64,000 nucleotides of DNA. It comes from Antennarius striatus (taxonomy: Eukaryota; Chordata; Actinopteri; Lophiiformes; Antennariidae). Within the stretch, counting starts at the first letter, position 1, and each line of letters opens with the position of its first letter. The notes under the pieces are model-generated. The model ran no database searches, was not told the origin of the DNA, and saw only the letters and a program-made list of their open reading frames with translations. The stretch is taken from positions 14,995,001 through 15,059,000 of the forward strand of contig NC_090784.1 in the NCBI RefSeq assembly GCF_040054535.1, given 5' to 3'. This document shows positions 1 through 20,337 of this stretch, in pieces. Made by a program: the position numbers and the translations under genes.

Positions 1-327
1 GGATTTGGGGAGATGTATGCAACAAGCTGCAAGCAGCCTCCTTCACACATCTCGCTCAGAAAAGCAGCTCTCTCGACACACATGTAAGTCTAGTGCAGTG
101 TGAGATACTCCAGTGTCTTCGCATTTAGAATGAAAAATGCTGCATTACGGAGCTGCAACCGCGGGCTGCTGTCATTGTGCAGATTATTTCATAATTACTG
201 CCAAAACTCTTAGCCTATACACAATTTCAAGTAATATCTAGTTAAAACTAGCCCAGATTAATACAGTACAATACTGCTTTAATATAAATAAATAAATAAA
301 AATATAAATATAAATATTATATATATG

Positions 328-388
<61 letters not shown>

Positions 389-1488
389 CCCACACTGAGT
401 CATACAAGACAAAGGAAATCAACAAGTCTTCATATTTGACATTCTTAATCATGATTAACCAACCGACTGTTCAGCCCTGCTTTTGGCAGGACTAAAATCA
501 CTCAAGTTCATTTTTATACTTTTTAATCTTAGTTTGATTACAAGGCACTAATCCTCGACTCCAGAGTAGAGGGTGAAATGTATCTGAATCTTATACTTAA
601 CTGACCAGAAGGGCATTCAGTGTATTTCGATACCGGTACATGCAGTAGAAGCATTAGTTCTCTGGAATGCCAGCAGTCCTTGAGGTTTCCTATATGTCCA
701 TCAGTATGTGTGTGTGTATGACAGTGTTGTTACATAATTCTGCAACACTCCTCCTTTTCATTTTTTTTTTTTTTGCTGCATTGAGGATATAACTGAATCA
801 AATTTCTCCTCAGAGATTATTGTGTGTGTCTGTGTTGATACATATCTGAGCCACCATACAAGAGGCTATAAGCTGCTTAACGACGAGCTGACTCAGGGCA
901 CATGCAGTTCTTCTGTTTCTTAAGCGAAAGATGAGCTATGATCAACATATTTTGGTGAAAAAGGTGTGAGTGACTGAGGATGAACCAGCTGAATTGTATT
1001 TTTTTTTTTTACTCAAAGACTTCACTTATTACAGCAAGAAAAGGGATTTGGTTTAGATGTAGTAGCGTAAAGTGAAAAAGCATTCAGCATCAGCAGGGGG
1101 TCGAAATGTCTTCCACCATAGGTTGTCTATATCTGGAATTGAGTATTCCATCAAAGCAGAGGGATGAGTTACCAGCTTGGTTTTATTTGTAACATTTACA
1201 CTGCATATTCTGTTTAAACAGCTAATAAAGTGGATGACATTTTCTGACATGAAAGGAGATAGAATCCTGCTGGCTCCCAGGCTCCTCGCTGACAAACACA
1301 ATCCAACTAAAGTTGATCATATTCAGTTATTTCCCCAAAATGTTTCATTGTTTGTTCAACTGCAGCCTTCCTCAAGTGTAAGATAAACAGCAGGTGCATT
1401 CCTAACTAATCCAATTTCAGCCAAACATCTCCTCAGCTCTCCTCAGCAGTCCTAATGGTGCAGTCAATGGAAGAGGAGCGAGCTGAGA
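1..1488. other. Upstream flank of the Ly6-like gene, no gene seen
   Basis: I see no coding exon here. Open frames are short and lack splice context or family motifs. The stretch is AT-rich and contains a (TA)n microsatellite at about 318-387 and two poly-T runs. The last 100-150 bases presumably hold the promoter and 5' UTR of the Ly6-like gene, but I see no clear TATA box or named factor site. Confidence 0.5.
318..387. repeat. (TA)n microsatellite
   Basis: A near-pure TA dinucleotide run broken only by a few TG or AA steps, preceded by an AAATA-rich lead-in from about 285. Confidence 0.9.
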
Positions 1489-3699
1489 ATGAAAGGACTA
1501 ATATTTTGTGTTTTTGCCATCATGATGCTCACTCCTTCTAAAGGTAAGATGCCCCAAAGTTATTATCAATTTCTCCTAAGCTATATATTCTTGTTGGCTT
1601 CACAAAATTGAAATAAGTAATTTATCAGTAATTTTATAGCAACAGGAATAGGATTTTAAAAACCTCCATGATTAGTGGAATATGAACAAGGCCCTTACTT
1701 CTAATCTCTCTAATGTTTAAAACATCAGTTCCTCCACTGGTATTAAAATCTGATAATTGGGGTATAAAACATAATGAAACAATAGAAAACGTTCATCCCA
1801 CTTTCATAAAGTCTACGTCAAAGTTACTGATTTATAACAACAAAAACACATCCGTCCAAGTTTACTCTCAGACGAGTTGTCCTTCAATTAATTCTTTAAA
1901 ACTGGTTTAAGAAAGGTGTCAATTCAACTCAATGGTCATTTTACAATCTAGAGCTAAGTTTACCATTACTGGCTATTTTTTCTAAAATACAGTATTTTCT
2001 GCACTATAAGGCGCACTGTCAGTTTTTGAGAAAATTGAAGGCTTTTAGGTGCACCTTATAGTGCGGAAAATACTGTATTGAAGAAGAACTGGTAAACGTC
2101 AGGGGGACAGGAATTACTGCAGTAATAAATAACTAATAACTATGCAACTGAGTATAGATTTAGTAAATCCTTGCTGTCTGCACACTGAAACCCACCAACT
2201 ATTGCATTTAAATCAAATGAGCTAGTACTAGCTAACAAGATGAGAGGGGATAAGGATCGTGAGTCTCTCTTATACTCATTGTCCGGCTTACAAGTAGGGA
2301 TAAGTCCTTCTGAAGCAGCAGCCTGATGGAACACTGAGGTCAGCCATTTGGCAATTGAATGTAGTCTGACACAGAGGTGTACTCACATCCAGATCATTCT
2401 GAAATATGCTATCTTTACAGTTACTGGATTATTGAATGACCCAGTTCTTACTATCCTAAGAGTAGACTAACTTTAAAGGGTATAAGAGCCAAGTTTGGAG
2501 AACATTTCGAGAACAGCCTTGCACTGTGACTTTCATTTCACACTGCCAATATTTAGAGAAGAAACCTCCTGGCATTTCAAGAGCCAATGTGTGGTGCTAG
2601 CTGTATTAGAATGATGGAGTGTGCAGTAAAGTGTGGTGAGAATAACAATCAGTTGGTTCCACTCCAACATTCTGCCGCCAAATCTCGCATTTAATTTCAG
2701 TACCTGTCTGGTCGATAAAATCACAAGGCAGCCGAAAGGTTTACAAAGTCAAAGAAACAAATTCCAGACAGAATTAGCAAAACATTTCTCAGATGTTTCA
2801 CTGCAGGATTATGCCCATAAATTTTCCTTGACGTCCTTCACAAGCACTCCTATCCTTCACATTCAGCAGGCCCTGCATTACAACGAGCTACTATATAAAC
2901 ACACAGAAGTCACAATAATTAAAGCCGTTCATCCATTAAATCTGACACCAGTGCTGCTGATAAAAGGATACTCTTCTTAGCTTCTTTTTCTCTCTCCAAA
3001 TTTCTGACATCTTTGATAATTCTTTCTTTAAAGATAAGTTTCCATTCCCTACTTGGAGATTTTATATCTGCCTGAATACATAACAAGTCAAACACGTGTT
3101 TTTAGACACCTTTTTTATTATACTGTTGTCAGACCCTCTCTTCTAAATAATAACTTCTGTTCGTAAATCTATAGCAAATGAAGCTGATCTATTTTTATGG
3201 TGTGTAGGTGACAAGAAGGAGCAGCCAGAGCAGCCTATGGAGTTAATGGGACATGAAGAAGAGTTTCTGAAGTGTTTTCGTTGTGACCTGGGCTTTTGGG
3301 ATGCCTGCTACACCACAGAAACCAACTGCAGCCTTGGGGAGCGCTGCTACACCGGGCGAGGGAATGCAGGTGTGTTGGATGAGGCTGTTTTGTATTGTAC
3401 ATGTTGTATAGCATTTAAGCTTTAGAAGATTTTTACTTTAATCGTCTTAGAGAGATTGTCTTGTCTCCCCAGCCACTCTGGACATCAAGACGTTGGGTTG
3501 TGTGAAGGCAGAGGAGTGTGGTGTGGAGAGCACGATGGAGCTCTTCTCTAATAAAACCATCTTTGTCATGACCAAAAACTGCTGCGACACACCTTTCTGC
3601 AACTCAGCAAACAAATTTCCGACCGTAACATTTTTGCATCTCACAGCGGCTGTCCTAGCTACGTGTCACCTCACGGAGGCCTCAACAGGTGTCCAGTAA
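1489..3699 (+). CDS. Ly6/uPAR-domain protein, SPACA4/Bouncer-like
   Basis: Three coding exons (1489-1543, 3208-3369, 3473-3699) join in phase to give 147 aa. Exon 1 encodes a signal peptide (MKGLIFCVFAIMML...) that probably ends near SKG. The mature protein has ten cysteines in the LU-domain order, starting at LKCFRCD and ending in the diagnostic CCDTPFCN. Two N-glycosylation sequons are visible (NCS and NKT). The piece CYTGRGN...LGCVKAEECG resembles mammalian SPACA4 and its fish relative Bouncer, an egg-surface protein that gates sperm entry. That assignment is inference from a rapidly evolving family, and other Ly6 members are possible. The C-terminus is moderately hydrophobic (TVTFLHLTAAVLATCHL) as in GPI-anchored members, but it ends in a polar TEASTGVQ, which is unusual for a GPI signal, so the protein might instead be secreted. 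Intron 1 carries a short inverted-repeat element. Likely polyadenylation signals follow at about 3773 and 3926. The gene converges on msh5, with stop codons 400 bp apart. Confidence 0.85.
1986..2079. mobile_element. 94-bp MITE-like inverted-repeat element
   Basis: The ends, 1986-2016 and 2049-2079, are 31-bp inverted repeats with only two mismatches, beginning AATACAGTATTTT and containing CACTATAAGG. The 32-bp centre has no coding capacity. This is the form of a non-autonomous DNA transposon, and similar arms with a TATAAGGCGCAC core are scattered through fish genomes. It lies in intron 1 of the Ly6-like gene. Confidence 0.75.
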
Positions 3700-4098
3700 A
3701 AACCAGCGTTCATTTCTGTAGTCTAAAAAAAAGAAAAGAAAAGACGGAGACGGTGGGAAATGATGCCATGTGAAAATAAACTTCACCAACTTTACTGTTT
3801 TTATAACCGTTAAATTAGAAAACAGTTATGAATTTCTTTGACAGTTATGAAGGTCTCAATGTCTAATGTCTCTGAGTCATATTTCAGGCTGTGACTTTGA
3901 GGCTGTGTTTAAACTTAAGAAAACACAATAAAATCAAGCAGCTAAAACATAAGCATTTGAAATCTGTATGTCATTTCTGTATATAATAGTAGTCATGTAT
4001 AGAGGAAAACACAGGTGCTACAACAATAAAATCCTGCTTTCTTAAAACTAAGCTAACAAATGATTAAACTTTTAGAAATTGTGTGACAGCAGAGGGTT

Positions 4099-12943
<8,845 letters not shown>

Positions 12944-13229
12944 GACATATCACCCCTCCACAAAAACAGAATTAATATATGATAATAATGATAATAACAA
13001 TAACAAAATAATAATAATAATACTAAGACTGTTCTTATTAATTTCGTTGTGTATAGCAATGCGTAGGATTTACGTTAGGTAAGGTTATACAGCTAAACAG
13101 AGTAAACATGTTATAAACCATTTAGCCAGGTAAGCTACATTACTTAAGCTAGCTACCTTGAACTGAACTATTATCAGTTTTTATTAAAAGCGGATATACA
13201 TTACATAAATATATTAACTACATACTTAC

Positions 13230-13413
13230 AGGGGGTTGAAGTTCTCGTTAGTAAGATAATAGGATGTAAGGGTCGCTCTTATAGTAGAAACGCTAATTAT
13301 AATGGAGTTCAACAAACTTTCCTCCCACAGCCGGCTGTCATTCAGCCGGAAGGAACCCTTCACTTGACCCCTCAACTCAAGCTTCCGTCGTGCCCCTCGG
13401 TTGTCATGACAAC
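13230..13413 (-). promoter_or_regulatory. msh5: Probable msh5 5' exon and promoter with X-box
   Basis: On the minus strand a near-consensus donor (CCT|GTAAGT) at 13229 suggests a noncoding first exon that starts near 13330-13370. Its intron would end just upstream of the msh5 ATG at 12943. Immediately upstream, 13400-13413 is a perfect 14-bp palindrome, GTTGTCATGACAAC. It has the form of the X-box bound by RFX factors (consensus GTNRCC, spacer, RGYAAC), with one change in each half. The local GC content is higher than the flanks. Confidence 0.5.
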
Positions 13414-13553
13414 AGTCTCACGAGCGCTAAACTGACCTAGTTTGAAACCAAAGTCCGATGAGATCGAGATGTAATCACTGAAAGTACTTTAACAGATGTT
13501 TATTAATGTGAATAAACACAACCCCAGATCTCTCTCTGTCTGTTGTTTCATAT

Positions 13554-13813
<260 letters not shown>

Positions 13814-14442
13814 CATGGTATCTTAATCCACATGTCTGTGCAACAGCAGCAGGCAATCAAGATTGAGTAAGTATGAAAGAAATGAATGACAGCAATGTAT
13901 GAAAATGAATTACAATCATTCAAAAAGCATATTGACAAATAGTCTTACTGGTTGATGTTTTTCTAAAGTTTCATGTAAGCAATTTTAATTCATGTGTGAG
14001 TCATATTTACTTTTACTCTAACCATGCAGACTATCATTTAATGATACTATTGCATTCAGGCAGATTGTCATTGAGAGACAGTAATGATGGTGATTTTTCA
14101 ATTGATTGAATAATATTTGTATTTTCTTACCTAACCAGTCTTTTTCTCTCATAAATTAACATTTCATAAATTTTACTCTGAAAGAAGAAGAGTAGGAAGT
14201 CATTTATTTTCAATCAAAATCTAAACTTCGACTTTAAAATTCACTGTGATGCTTACAAACCTACACAAACATTTAAATTTGGAATGTTAGTGTATATGTA
14301 ACATTTTAATAAATACATGAAATAATAAATACAATTATGCATATTTATAAAAGTGGCACATACATATATACACATACAGTAATTGTACACAAACAGGAAA
14401 TGTTCTGCAAAAATTGTTTATGATTGTGTTTATGTGTGCATA
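13814..14442. other. Intergenic, probable 3' UTR of the SPSB gene
   Basis: No coding exon is visible. The AT-rich DNA downstream of the SPSB stop codon includes several TTTATT stretches (AATAAA on the minus strand, for example near 14310-14350) that could be its polyadenylation signals. Confidence 0.5.
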
Positions 14443-15400
14443 TCATTGACTACAGACAAGGTACTGCTGAACTTGAGGGGGTAGAGGCAGTTTGTGCATT
14501 TTATTTAGCCTCTCATTCCCCAAATACTGGCGTATTGACAGTCTACATAAAGCCATCAATTCTGGGGGATCACCTGAGAAGAAAACAGAAAGGCACATTA
14601 TGTTAGTCTATGCTTTAGCAGATCTAACCAAAGCTAATAAGCGTAAAAAGCAGACACTCACGTGTGACACCGTTAAGGTAGCGTAGTTGTATGATGGCAC
14701 CTCCTCTTACACTGCTCATAGCTGGGAACAACTCCACTCCACGAGGTAGGTCTTTAAAGGCTACACCCAGGAAGTTGCCCTCAATAATAAATCCTAGCGT
14801 TCCTGCATCAGCATCCAGGACGAGCAGGATGCACTCAGGAATGGGGAAAGGTGTTTGTGCCGTCTTGACTGACTGAGATGAAATGTGAAATTGTGGCCTA
14901 AAATCTTTCATAGCCTCCAAGTGACACTTTTTGGGGTAAAGTCCAAGACTCTGACCAGCGTGCCAGAGCTGATTGGTTTTGAGTTCCCAACCCCAGGACT
15001 GTGATTCTCCACCCACAAGCACGTTGTACCCTGAAGCCCGCAGAGGGCACTTCTGCGTGGAAATTCCCAACACAGCATGGCTCCCCCTAAGATTTGGGTT
15101 CCACAACATTTCCCATACATGGAGTCCAGTTTTCACCCCTATCTCTGCCCTCGCCCCGTCACTGCTCAGCTCAACAGGTGATCGTGTGATTTCTTGTTTG
15201 CAGGCAGAGAGCAGGAAGTGAGGTGAGTGGTGGACTGAGCTCCACTGGGAGCGGCTGTCACCTGGAGCAACCGGTGAAGAATTGAGAATGACTGCAAGGC
15301 GAGAGGAGATTGGGACAGCCATCTGTGGAAAAGCTGATGAAGACGTGGAGGGGATGTCACCTGCATTGTTCTGTGGCCAAACTGAGAGTGAGAGACCCAT
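14443..15400 (-). CDS. SPRY domain and SOCS box protein (SPSB family)
   Basis: Two coding exons (14662-15400 and 14443-14573) join in phase to give 289 aa, close to the 263-285 aa of SPSB1/2/4. SPSB proteins are substrate receptors of Elongin B/C-Cullin5 ubiquitin ligases. The SPRY part shows SSDGARAE, GLHVWEM, GSHAVLGIST, SWGWEL, LVLDADAGTLGF and LGVAFKDLPRG. The C-terminal SOCS box is on the second exon: the BC-box PELMALCRLSI and the Cullin5-type LPLPP close to the end. Compared with SPSB1/2, an insertion of roughly 10-15 residues follows the LYPKK segment. The family's conserved AVWG motif reads SVRG, so the pocket tryptophan is replaced, while the YNVL loop (family Y..L) is kept. The ATG at 15400 is chosen because it opens the long exon just after a likely acceptor (15430/31). 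A noncoding exon probably ends at 15673. I cannot say which SPSB paralogue this is. Confidence 0.85.
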
Positions 15401-16183
15401 TAGTTCAAACAGCCTTGGCTGGGATGCTGCTAATAATCAGAGTAGAGCTGTGAAGAAGAGAAGCACCAAGAACACTCAGGTTAATACTATACACCAATAC
15501 ATGAAAAAATGATCAAATTCACATGTAAAGCACGAAAGAGTAAAGCAAGAAATTAGTAGAGCAACAACAAGAAATCTCTATGAGAAAATTTATAGTTTAG
15601 GGTAATTCACCTTTTGGAGTAGATCGCTACAAAGAATGTCCCAATGTGCTCCAATAAATGTGCTATTCTCACCAGAGGTCCGTCTGACTCCTTGTCTGGA
15701 CGTGGATGAAGCGTCTCAGATCCCCCGTCTGTGTCGGAGCGTTATAACAGGCGCTTATCAAGCACCTTGTGCGTCTTATCGCTGATGGGTTACTCAGATG
15801 TTGTATTTAGCCCGGTGTTTTGGTTGTGGTTTCTGTGACGACCTCCGAGTCGGGAACAGCACAGTCCATCACTACCAGCTGACGCCATCCGGAGACAAGG
15901 ACGACAGATCTCCTGACGCGTTTGGAAACTCCTGAACATTGACGGGCATAAACAGATTAACATCAAACGCTTTCTTCCGTCTCCGCACATCCAGTTAATC
16001 TTATCTTGTCCTGTAATGTACGTAAACATAAATAGCGAAGCACAAGAAAAGGATCAAACTCGGGCTTTTATATAACAAGAAGAGAAAAATGAAATAAAAG
16101 CCGAAGCGACTCATGATGTGGGAACGCACATGCGCACAGCGTCGCCTTTGGGCCGTAAGCCCTGAGCGCTGTCTTCCAGACAA
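15401..16183 (-). promoter_or_regulatory. 5' UTR and promoter region of the SPSB gene
   Basis: On the minus strand a good donor (CTG|GTGAGA) at 15672 ends a likely noncoding exon, and an acceptor at 15430 lies just before the coding exon. At 16125-16136 the sequence CGCACATGCGCA differs by one base from the NRF1 consensus YGCGCAYGCGCR. The region is richer in CpG than the flanks, as expected of a promoter. Confidence 0.5.
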
Positions 16184-17730
16184 CCTTGCTCGAATTTATA
16201 AATGATTATTATTATTGATTATCTTTTGTGGTTTATTTTTTGTTATGTAGGAAGTATTAATATATTCAACTTAATATTTTTCATTTCTTTCTTGTGAAAC
16301 TGTCCAGTATGAGGGTAATTACTTACATCCCACAGATGCCAGCTATACTGCGCCATACTAACTAAATGAATTCATGAAGACCATGTAATAATGAGCCATA
16401 AACCAATAACTCAGTTTCAGGTAGTGATGCATGAACAGCATAATCTTATCTTCTTCTTAAAATCTTCTCATACAGTTCTTTTTCCAAATTCTATCTCAAC
16501 GCTTGGGATGGGAGTACTGTAATTGTTCTGATCTGCCTGCTGACTCTTCTCCACAAAGACACGCTGTTAATTGAACACTTTTATCAGCTCAGTGATGATG
16601 TTATTCTTCATTACTCTGGTCTCTTTGCAAAGGTAAATTATCAGTATTATCATCACACTCTTAATAATGTTCTTTTTGTGAAATCCAGATTTTGACCACA
16701 GTAGTTAATTTGTAATTAATTCATCATTTATGTTTTCCTGACAAACTGAGCACTCTTTTCATTTTTTAAATATGTAAATGTGTAGGATTCTTTTTTTGTC
16801 AGTGCAGTAATTCAAAACTTAAAGACTCAAAGAATATGAATGATAAAAAAAAAAGTGTGTTCAATCTGTTCAGCCTTGTTGATGAAATGAGGCCAGAAAT
16901 CCCTCTTTTTTTAAGACATTGCTGATGGCTGAAATGCCCTTTTAACTGTGTGACGGAGTGACATAAAAGTACGCCATACGTTTACGCGGTTATGCACAGA
17001 AAAAATACACAGTTCTGTGAGATATTTCTGTGACATGGATATCTATTCTTCAGAACTTCTCAGCTTTCACAAAGTCATACACAAGAAAAGCAATCAGTGT
17101 TTTTTATATATGTCTAAAGTAAACAAAACGAGATTAAATAGTATTAAATTATACCAACTCATTGAGATGTGAGCTGAGTACGTGTGAATGTGATTTGATT
17201 ATTGAGAAAAAAATTTTTTTTCTCAAATTAACTGGCAAAATGGTTGTTAAATTCAGCACAAGGTATCATTTCAACAATAGCACCCATTCCCCAAAACATC
17301 AAATGAATAGTAATAAATGACCAAACATTGCAGAGAAATAGTCCAATCTTTGTCGTCATATTTATTTTATTCTTCTCTGACTTCAAAAGCAGTTGATTGT
17401 ATTTCAGTAATATTAAATTACCAAAGAAAAAAATGTTGTGTCCATCACTGACGACATTACAGAATACTACTTATTCATAATTTTAGAATGTAAAGATATT
17501 TTTTTAAATTTAGCATGAGTTCTGTATGTGGTCTTAGTAACATTATCGTAACAAATTCCAGAAAGGAAAAAAGGTAATGGGTTGTTATCCAACCAGTTTC
17601 ATAAGCTGCTATGAATTTAACAGCAATTTTGGAAAAGCTTTTCAAATTGATCGTGCAATTATAAGTGGATCGCCTCTAATATGAACCGCTACTTCCCAAA
17701 GTTTTGTTAATAACATTATGTTAACCCCGT
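16184..17730. other. Intergenic, nothing recognised
   Basis: AT-rich DNA between the divergent SPSB and ccnb2 promoters. I see no exon, repeat family or conserved motif; open frames are short. Confidence 0.5.
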
Positions 17731-17738
17731 GTGGTTAT

Positions 17739-17802
17739 CCAATCAGAAGAAGGGTCCGCTCAGCATTCTAGCCAATCACATTTGAGTGGTTGCCCGTTTA
17801 AA
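17739..17802 (+). promoter_or_regulatory. ccnb2: ccnb2 cell-cycle promoter: two CCAAT boxes and CHR-like site
   Basis: CCAAT pentamers lie at 17739-17743 (ATCCAATCAG) and 17772-17776 (GCCAATCA), exactly 33 bp apart. That is the spacing known for NF-Y boxes in mammalian cyclin B promoters. Further down, 17797-17802 is TTTAAA, preceded by GCCCG, which fits the degenerate CHR consensus TTYRAA bound by MuvB complexes with a CDE-like partner. A donor at 17860 and an acceptor at 18095 suggest a 5' UTR intron before the ATG at 18122. Confidence 0.65.
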
Positions 17803-18121
17803 GCCGCGCGCGTGTGTTTGTTGACATCTGGGTCTCAGTGCGGAGGTCAGCCGGACGGGGTAAGCAGGAAGACTGACTTCTATCGCGAAACAAACGATCG
17901 TGTCGCTTCCTGACGTTAAACATTCATCTGTATATCTGCTTTTTCTGGTCAGTAACATGTCCACTGTTTCATTTGTAGCTTCTTTAACTAACGTCTTGAC
18001 CTAACGTCTTCCCCGTGCTTGGATTTTTCATTCGTTTCTGATCTTATTATTTATCTTTACACTAGCCAGCTTTTCTTAACACTCTCTTTCGGTAGTTTCT
18101 ATTTGCGATAACCGGATAAAG

Positions 18122-20337
18122 ATGACTAAAACCACGACAGCAGGACAAAGGAAAGGTGTTCTCGGAGAGATTACCAACTTCTCTGCAGCAGCCGTCAATT
18201 TAAAGGTAACGTTATGAAAGAGATGTGCAGTTTCTGGTAATCACACATTAAACCGAAACACTTAGAGAAAAGCTACATTATATGAGCTCAAAAATGCAGA
18301 TTATGTCAGACTTAAATTAATGCTTGTGTTTTTGCAAACTCAATTGAATAGACTCGACTGGTTTCTATTTTACGTTCATTGTATCTTAATACAAATACAA
18401 AGTCGACTTTATTGTCAAATGTACCATACATGCACGACATACAGCACAGATGAAATTGCAGTTCTCTCAGAAAGTATGGCACAAAACACAAAGTAAATAT
18501 TTTTATACACTCTCTAATCCCTTAAGGGGAAAGTGACGTGTGCCGTTCCCTGAGTTGACCTTGTCTCAGATGTGACTATTAACCAGTTATGATCTGAAAA
18601 TAGAAATGTACTGACAAATCACTTCCCATTTCTGACAAAAACACTATTTGACATGTTTCCTCAGAGGAAAGTGGTGCATCCAGTAGTCCAGGTCCAAGCA
18701 GATGTGGATCCTCACCCTGCCGTATCTGAGGATCCGGCTGACGTCTCCATGAAGGAGGAGCAGGAGCCATTCCAGGCTTTCTCTGAGGTGCTGCTCTCTG
18801 TGGAAGATGTTGATGAGCATGATACAGATGTGCTACATCTTTGCTCACAATATGTCAAAGAAATCTACAACTATTTGCACTTTCTGGAGGTAAGTTTATT
18901 CCCTTTATCCTTCAGACTTGGAATTATTTATTTGGTATTCATCTGCGTTTGTTTCCACAGAAGCAACAGAGTGTACAAGCAAACTACATGCAAGGTTATG
19001 AAATCACTGAACGCATGCGAGCTATTCTCGTTGACTGGCTGATCCAGGTTCACTCCAAGTTCCAGCTGCTGCAGGAGACTCTGTACCTTACAGTTGCCAT
19101 CGTGGACCGTTTTCTCCAGGTAAGAATAATCTAGATTTTTTTTCCCTTGGGTTTTCGTTTACCATGTGTGACGCTCCTTGCTTTGCTGCAGGTCCAAAAG
19201 GTTTCTAGCAGAAAGCTGCAGCTTGTTGGTGTTGCAGCAATGCAGGTGGCCTGTAAATATGAGGAGACGTATTGTCCAGAGGTTGGAGACTTCACCTATA
19301 TCACAGACAATGCATTTACAAAGTCTCAGATTGTGGAAATGGAGTGGGAGATTTTGAGGAGCCTCAAGTTTCAGCTTGGATGTCCTCTTTCATTACACTT
19401 CCTCAGACGTGCTTCCAAGGTGGCCAAAGTGAGTGCATGCATGTTAGACACGCTCTTGTATTTAAAAATTACCAACAAAAAAAAATTTACCCAGATGCGA
19501 ATCTGTGCACATGAGTCATCTTCTGTCTGACTCATGTACACATGTAAATCTTTTATTCAAAACAAAAACAGAAGCAAAGCGTATTTTCAATTGTCAGACA
19601 AAAAAAAGCAAGTCAACCATTCTGCCTTGCTGAGGTCTGACTGTTGGCCTGTGGGTCACTGACTGGTTATCCTTGCTCTAGGTGGCTACATGCCACCACA
19701 TTTTGCCCTCTTGAGAACATTTGAAAGGCTTTAGTGCTCAGAGGCTTTGTTGTGTACGATTTTGTAAGAATGGGTGCTGTGTTTTCACCATACATTTTTT
19801 TTACAGTGTGATGCAACGAGCCACACACTAGCCAAGTATCTGATGGAGCTGACCCTCATCGACTACAACATGGTGCACTATCGGCCCTCTGAGATTGCCG
19901 CTGCTTCCCTGTGTCTCACCCAGCTGCTCTTTGATGGCCTGCCATGGGTGGGTTTACTGGAAATCAAACAACTAGTTTTAATGACTGTAGTTTTCTGCTG
20001 TAGCAACATGGCATAATTGGGCTGTTTCTTCAGTCTTCTACACAGCAGCACTACTCCACGTATGATGAGGTCCATTTGAAGCCAATTATGCAGCACATCG
20101 CCAAGAATGTTGTGATGGTGAATGAAGGGAAGTCAAAGTTCATGGTGAGTGTGGATGACAAGCAAGATTATTGATTTATTGATTTTAGATAACAACAAAT
20201 GAATTTTAATGCTTTGTACCATTCAGACTGTGAAAAACAAATTCTCAAGCAGCAAGTTGATGAGGATCAGCCTCATCCCTCAGCTTAAGTCACCTATCAT
20301 CAAAAACATGGCAGCTGCAGCGCTCAACAACCTTTGA
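18122..20337 (+). CDS. ccnb2: G2/mitotic-specific cyclin B2
   Basis: Seven coding exons, all phase 0 (18122-18205, 18665-18889, 18961-19119, 19192-19428, 19807-19947, 20034-20144, 20227-20337), give 355 aa. The protein binds and activates Cdk1 for mitotic entry. Both cyclin folds are present: [37 protein letters not shown] and HFLRRASK, then [20 protein letters not shown]. The segment [15 protein letters not shown] is typical of B2 rather than B1, and the tail IPQLKSP also fits. The N-terminus is short: about 52 residues precede DVSMKEE against about 90 in human CCNB2. The destruction-box region reads [11 protein letters not shown], so the arginine is four rather than three residues before the leucine, with lysine at the usual arginine position. 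Intron 1 contains a LINE tail. A polyadenylation signal is at 20928. Confidence 0.93.
18395..18495 (-). mobile_element. Antisense non-LTR retrotransposon 3' tail
   Basis: Read on the minus strand the piece ends in TTGACAATAAAGTCGACTTT, the 3' tail style of L2-like LINEs in fish, preceded by a short 3' UTR remnant. It is 5'-truncated to about 100 bp and carries no coding sequence. It sits in ccnb2 intron 1. Confidence 0.55.

Noticed and set aside
2633-2980. 115-codon frame between Ly6 exons 1 and 2
   Set aside because: It lies inside an intron proven by the exon phases, and shows no motif.
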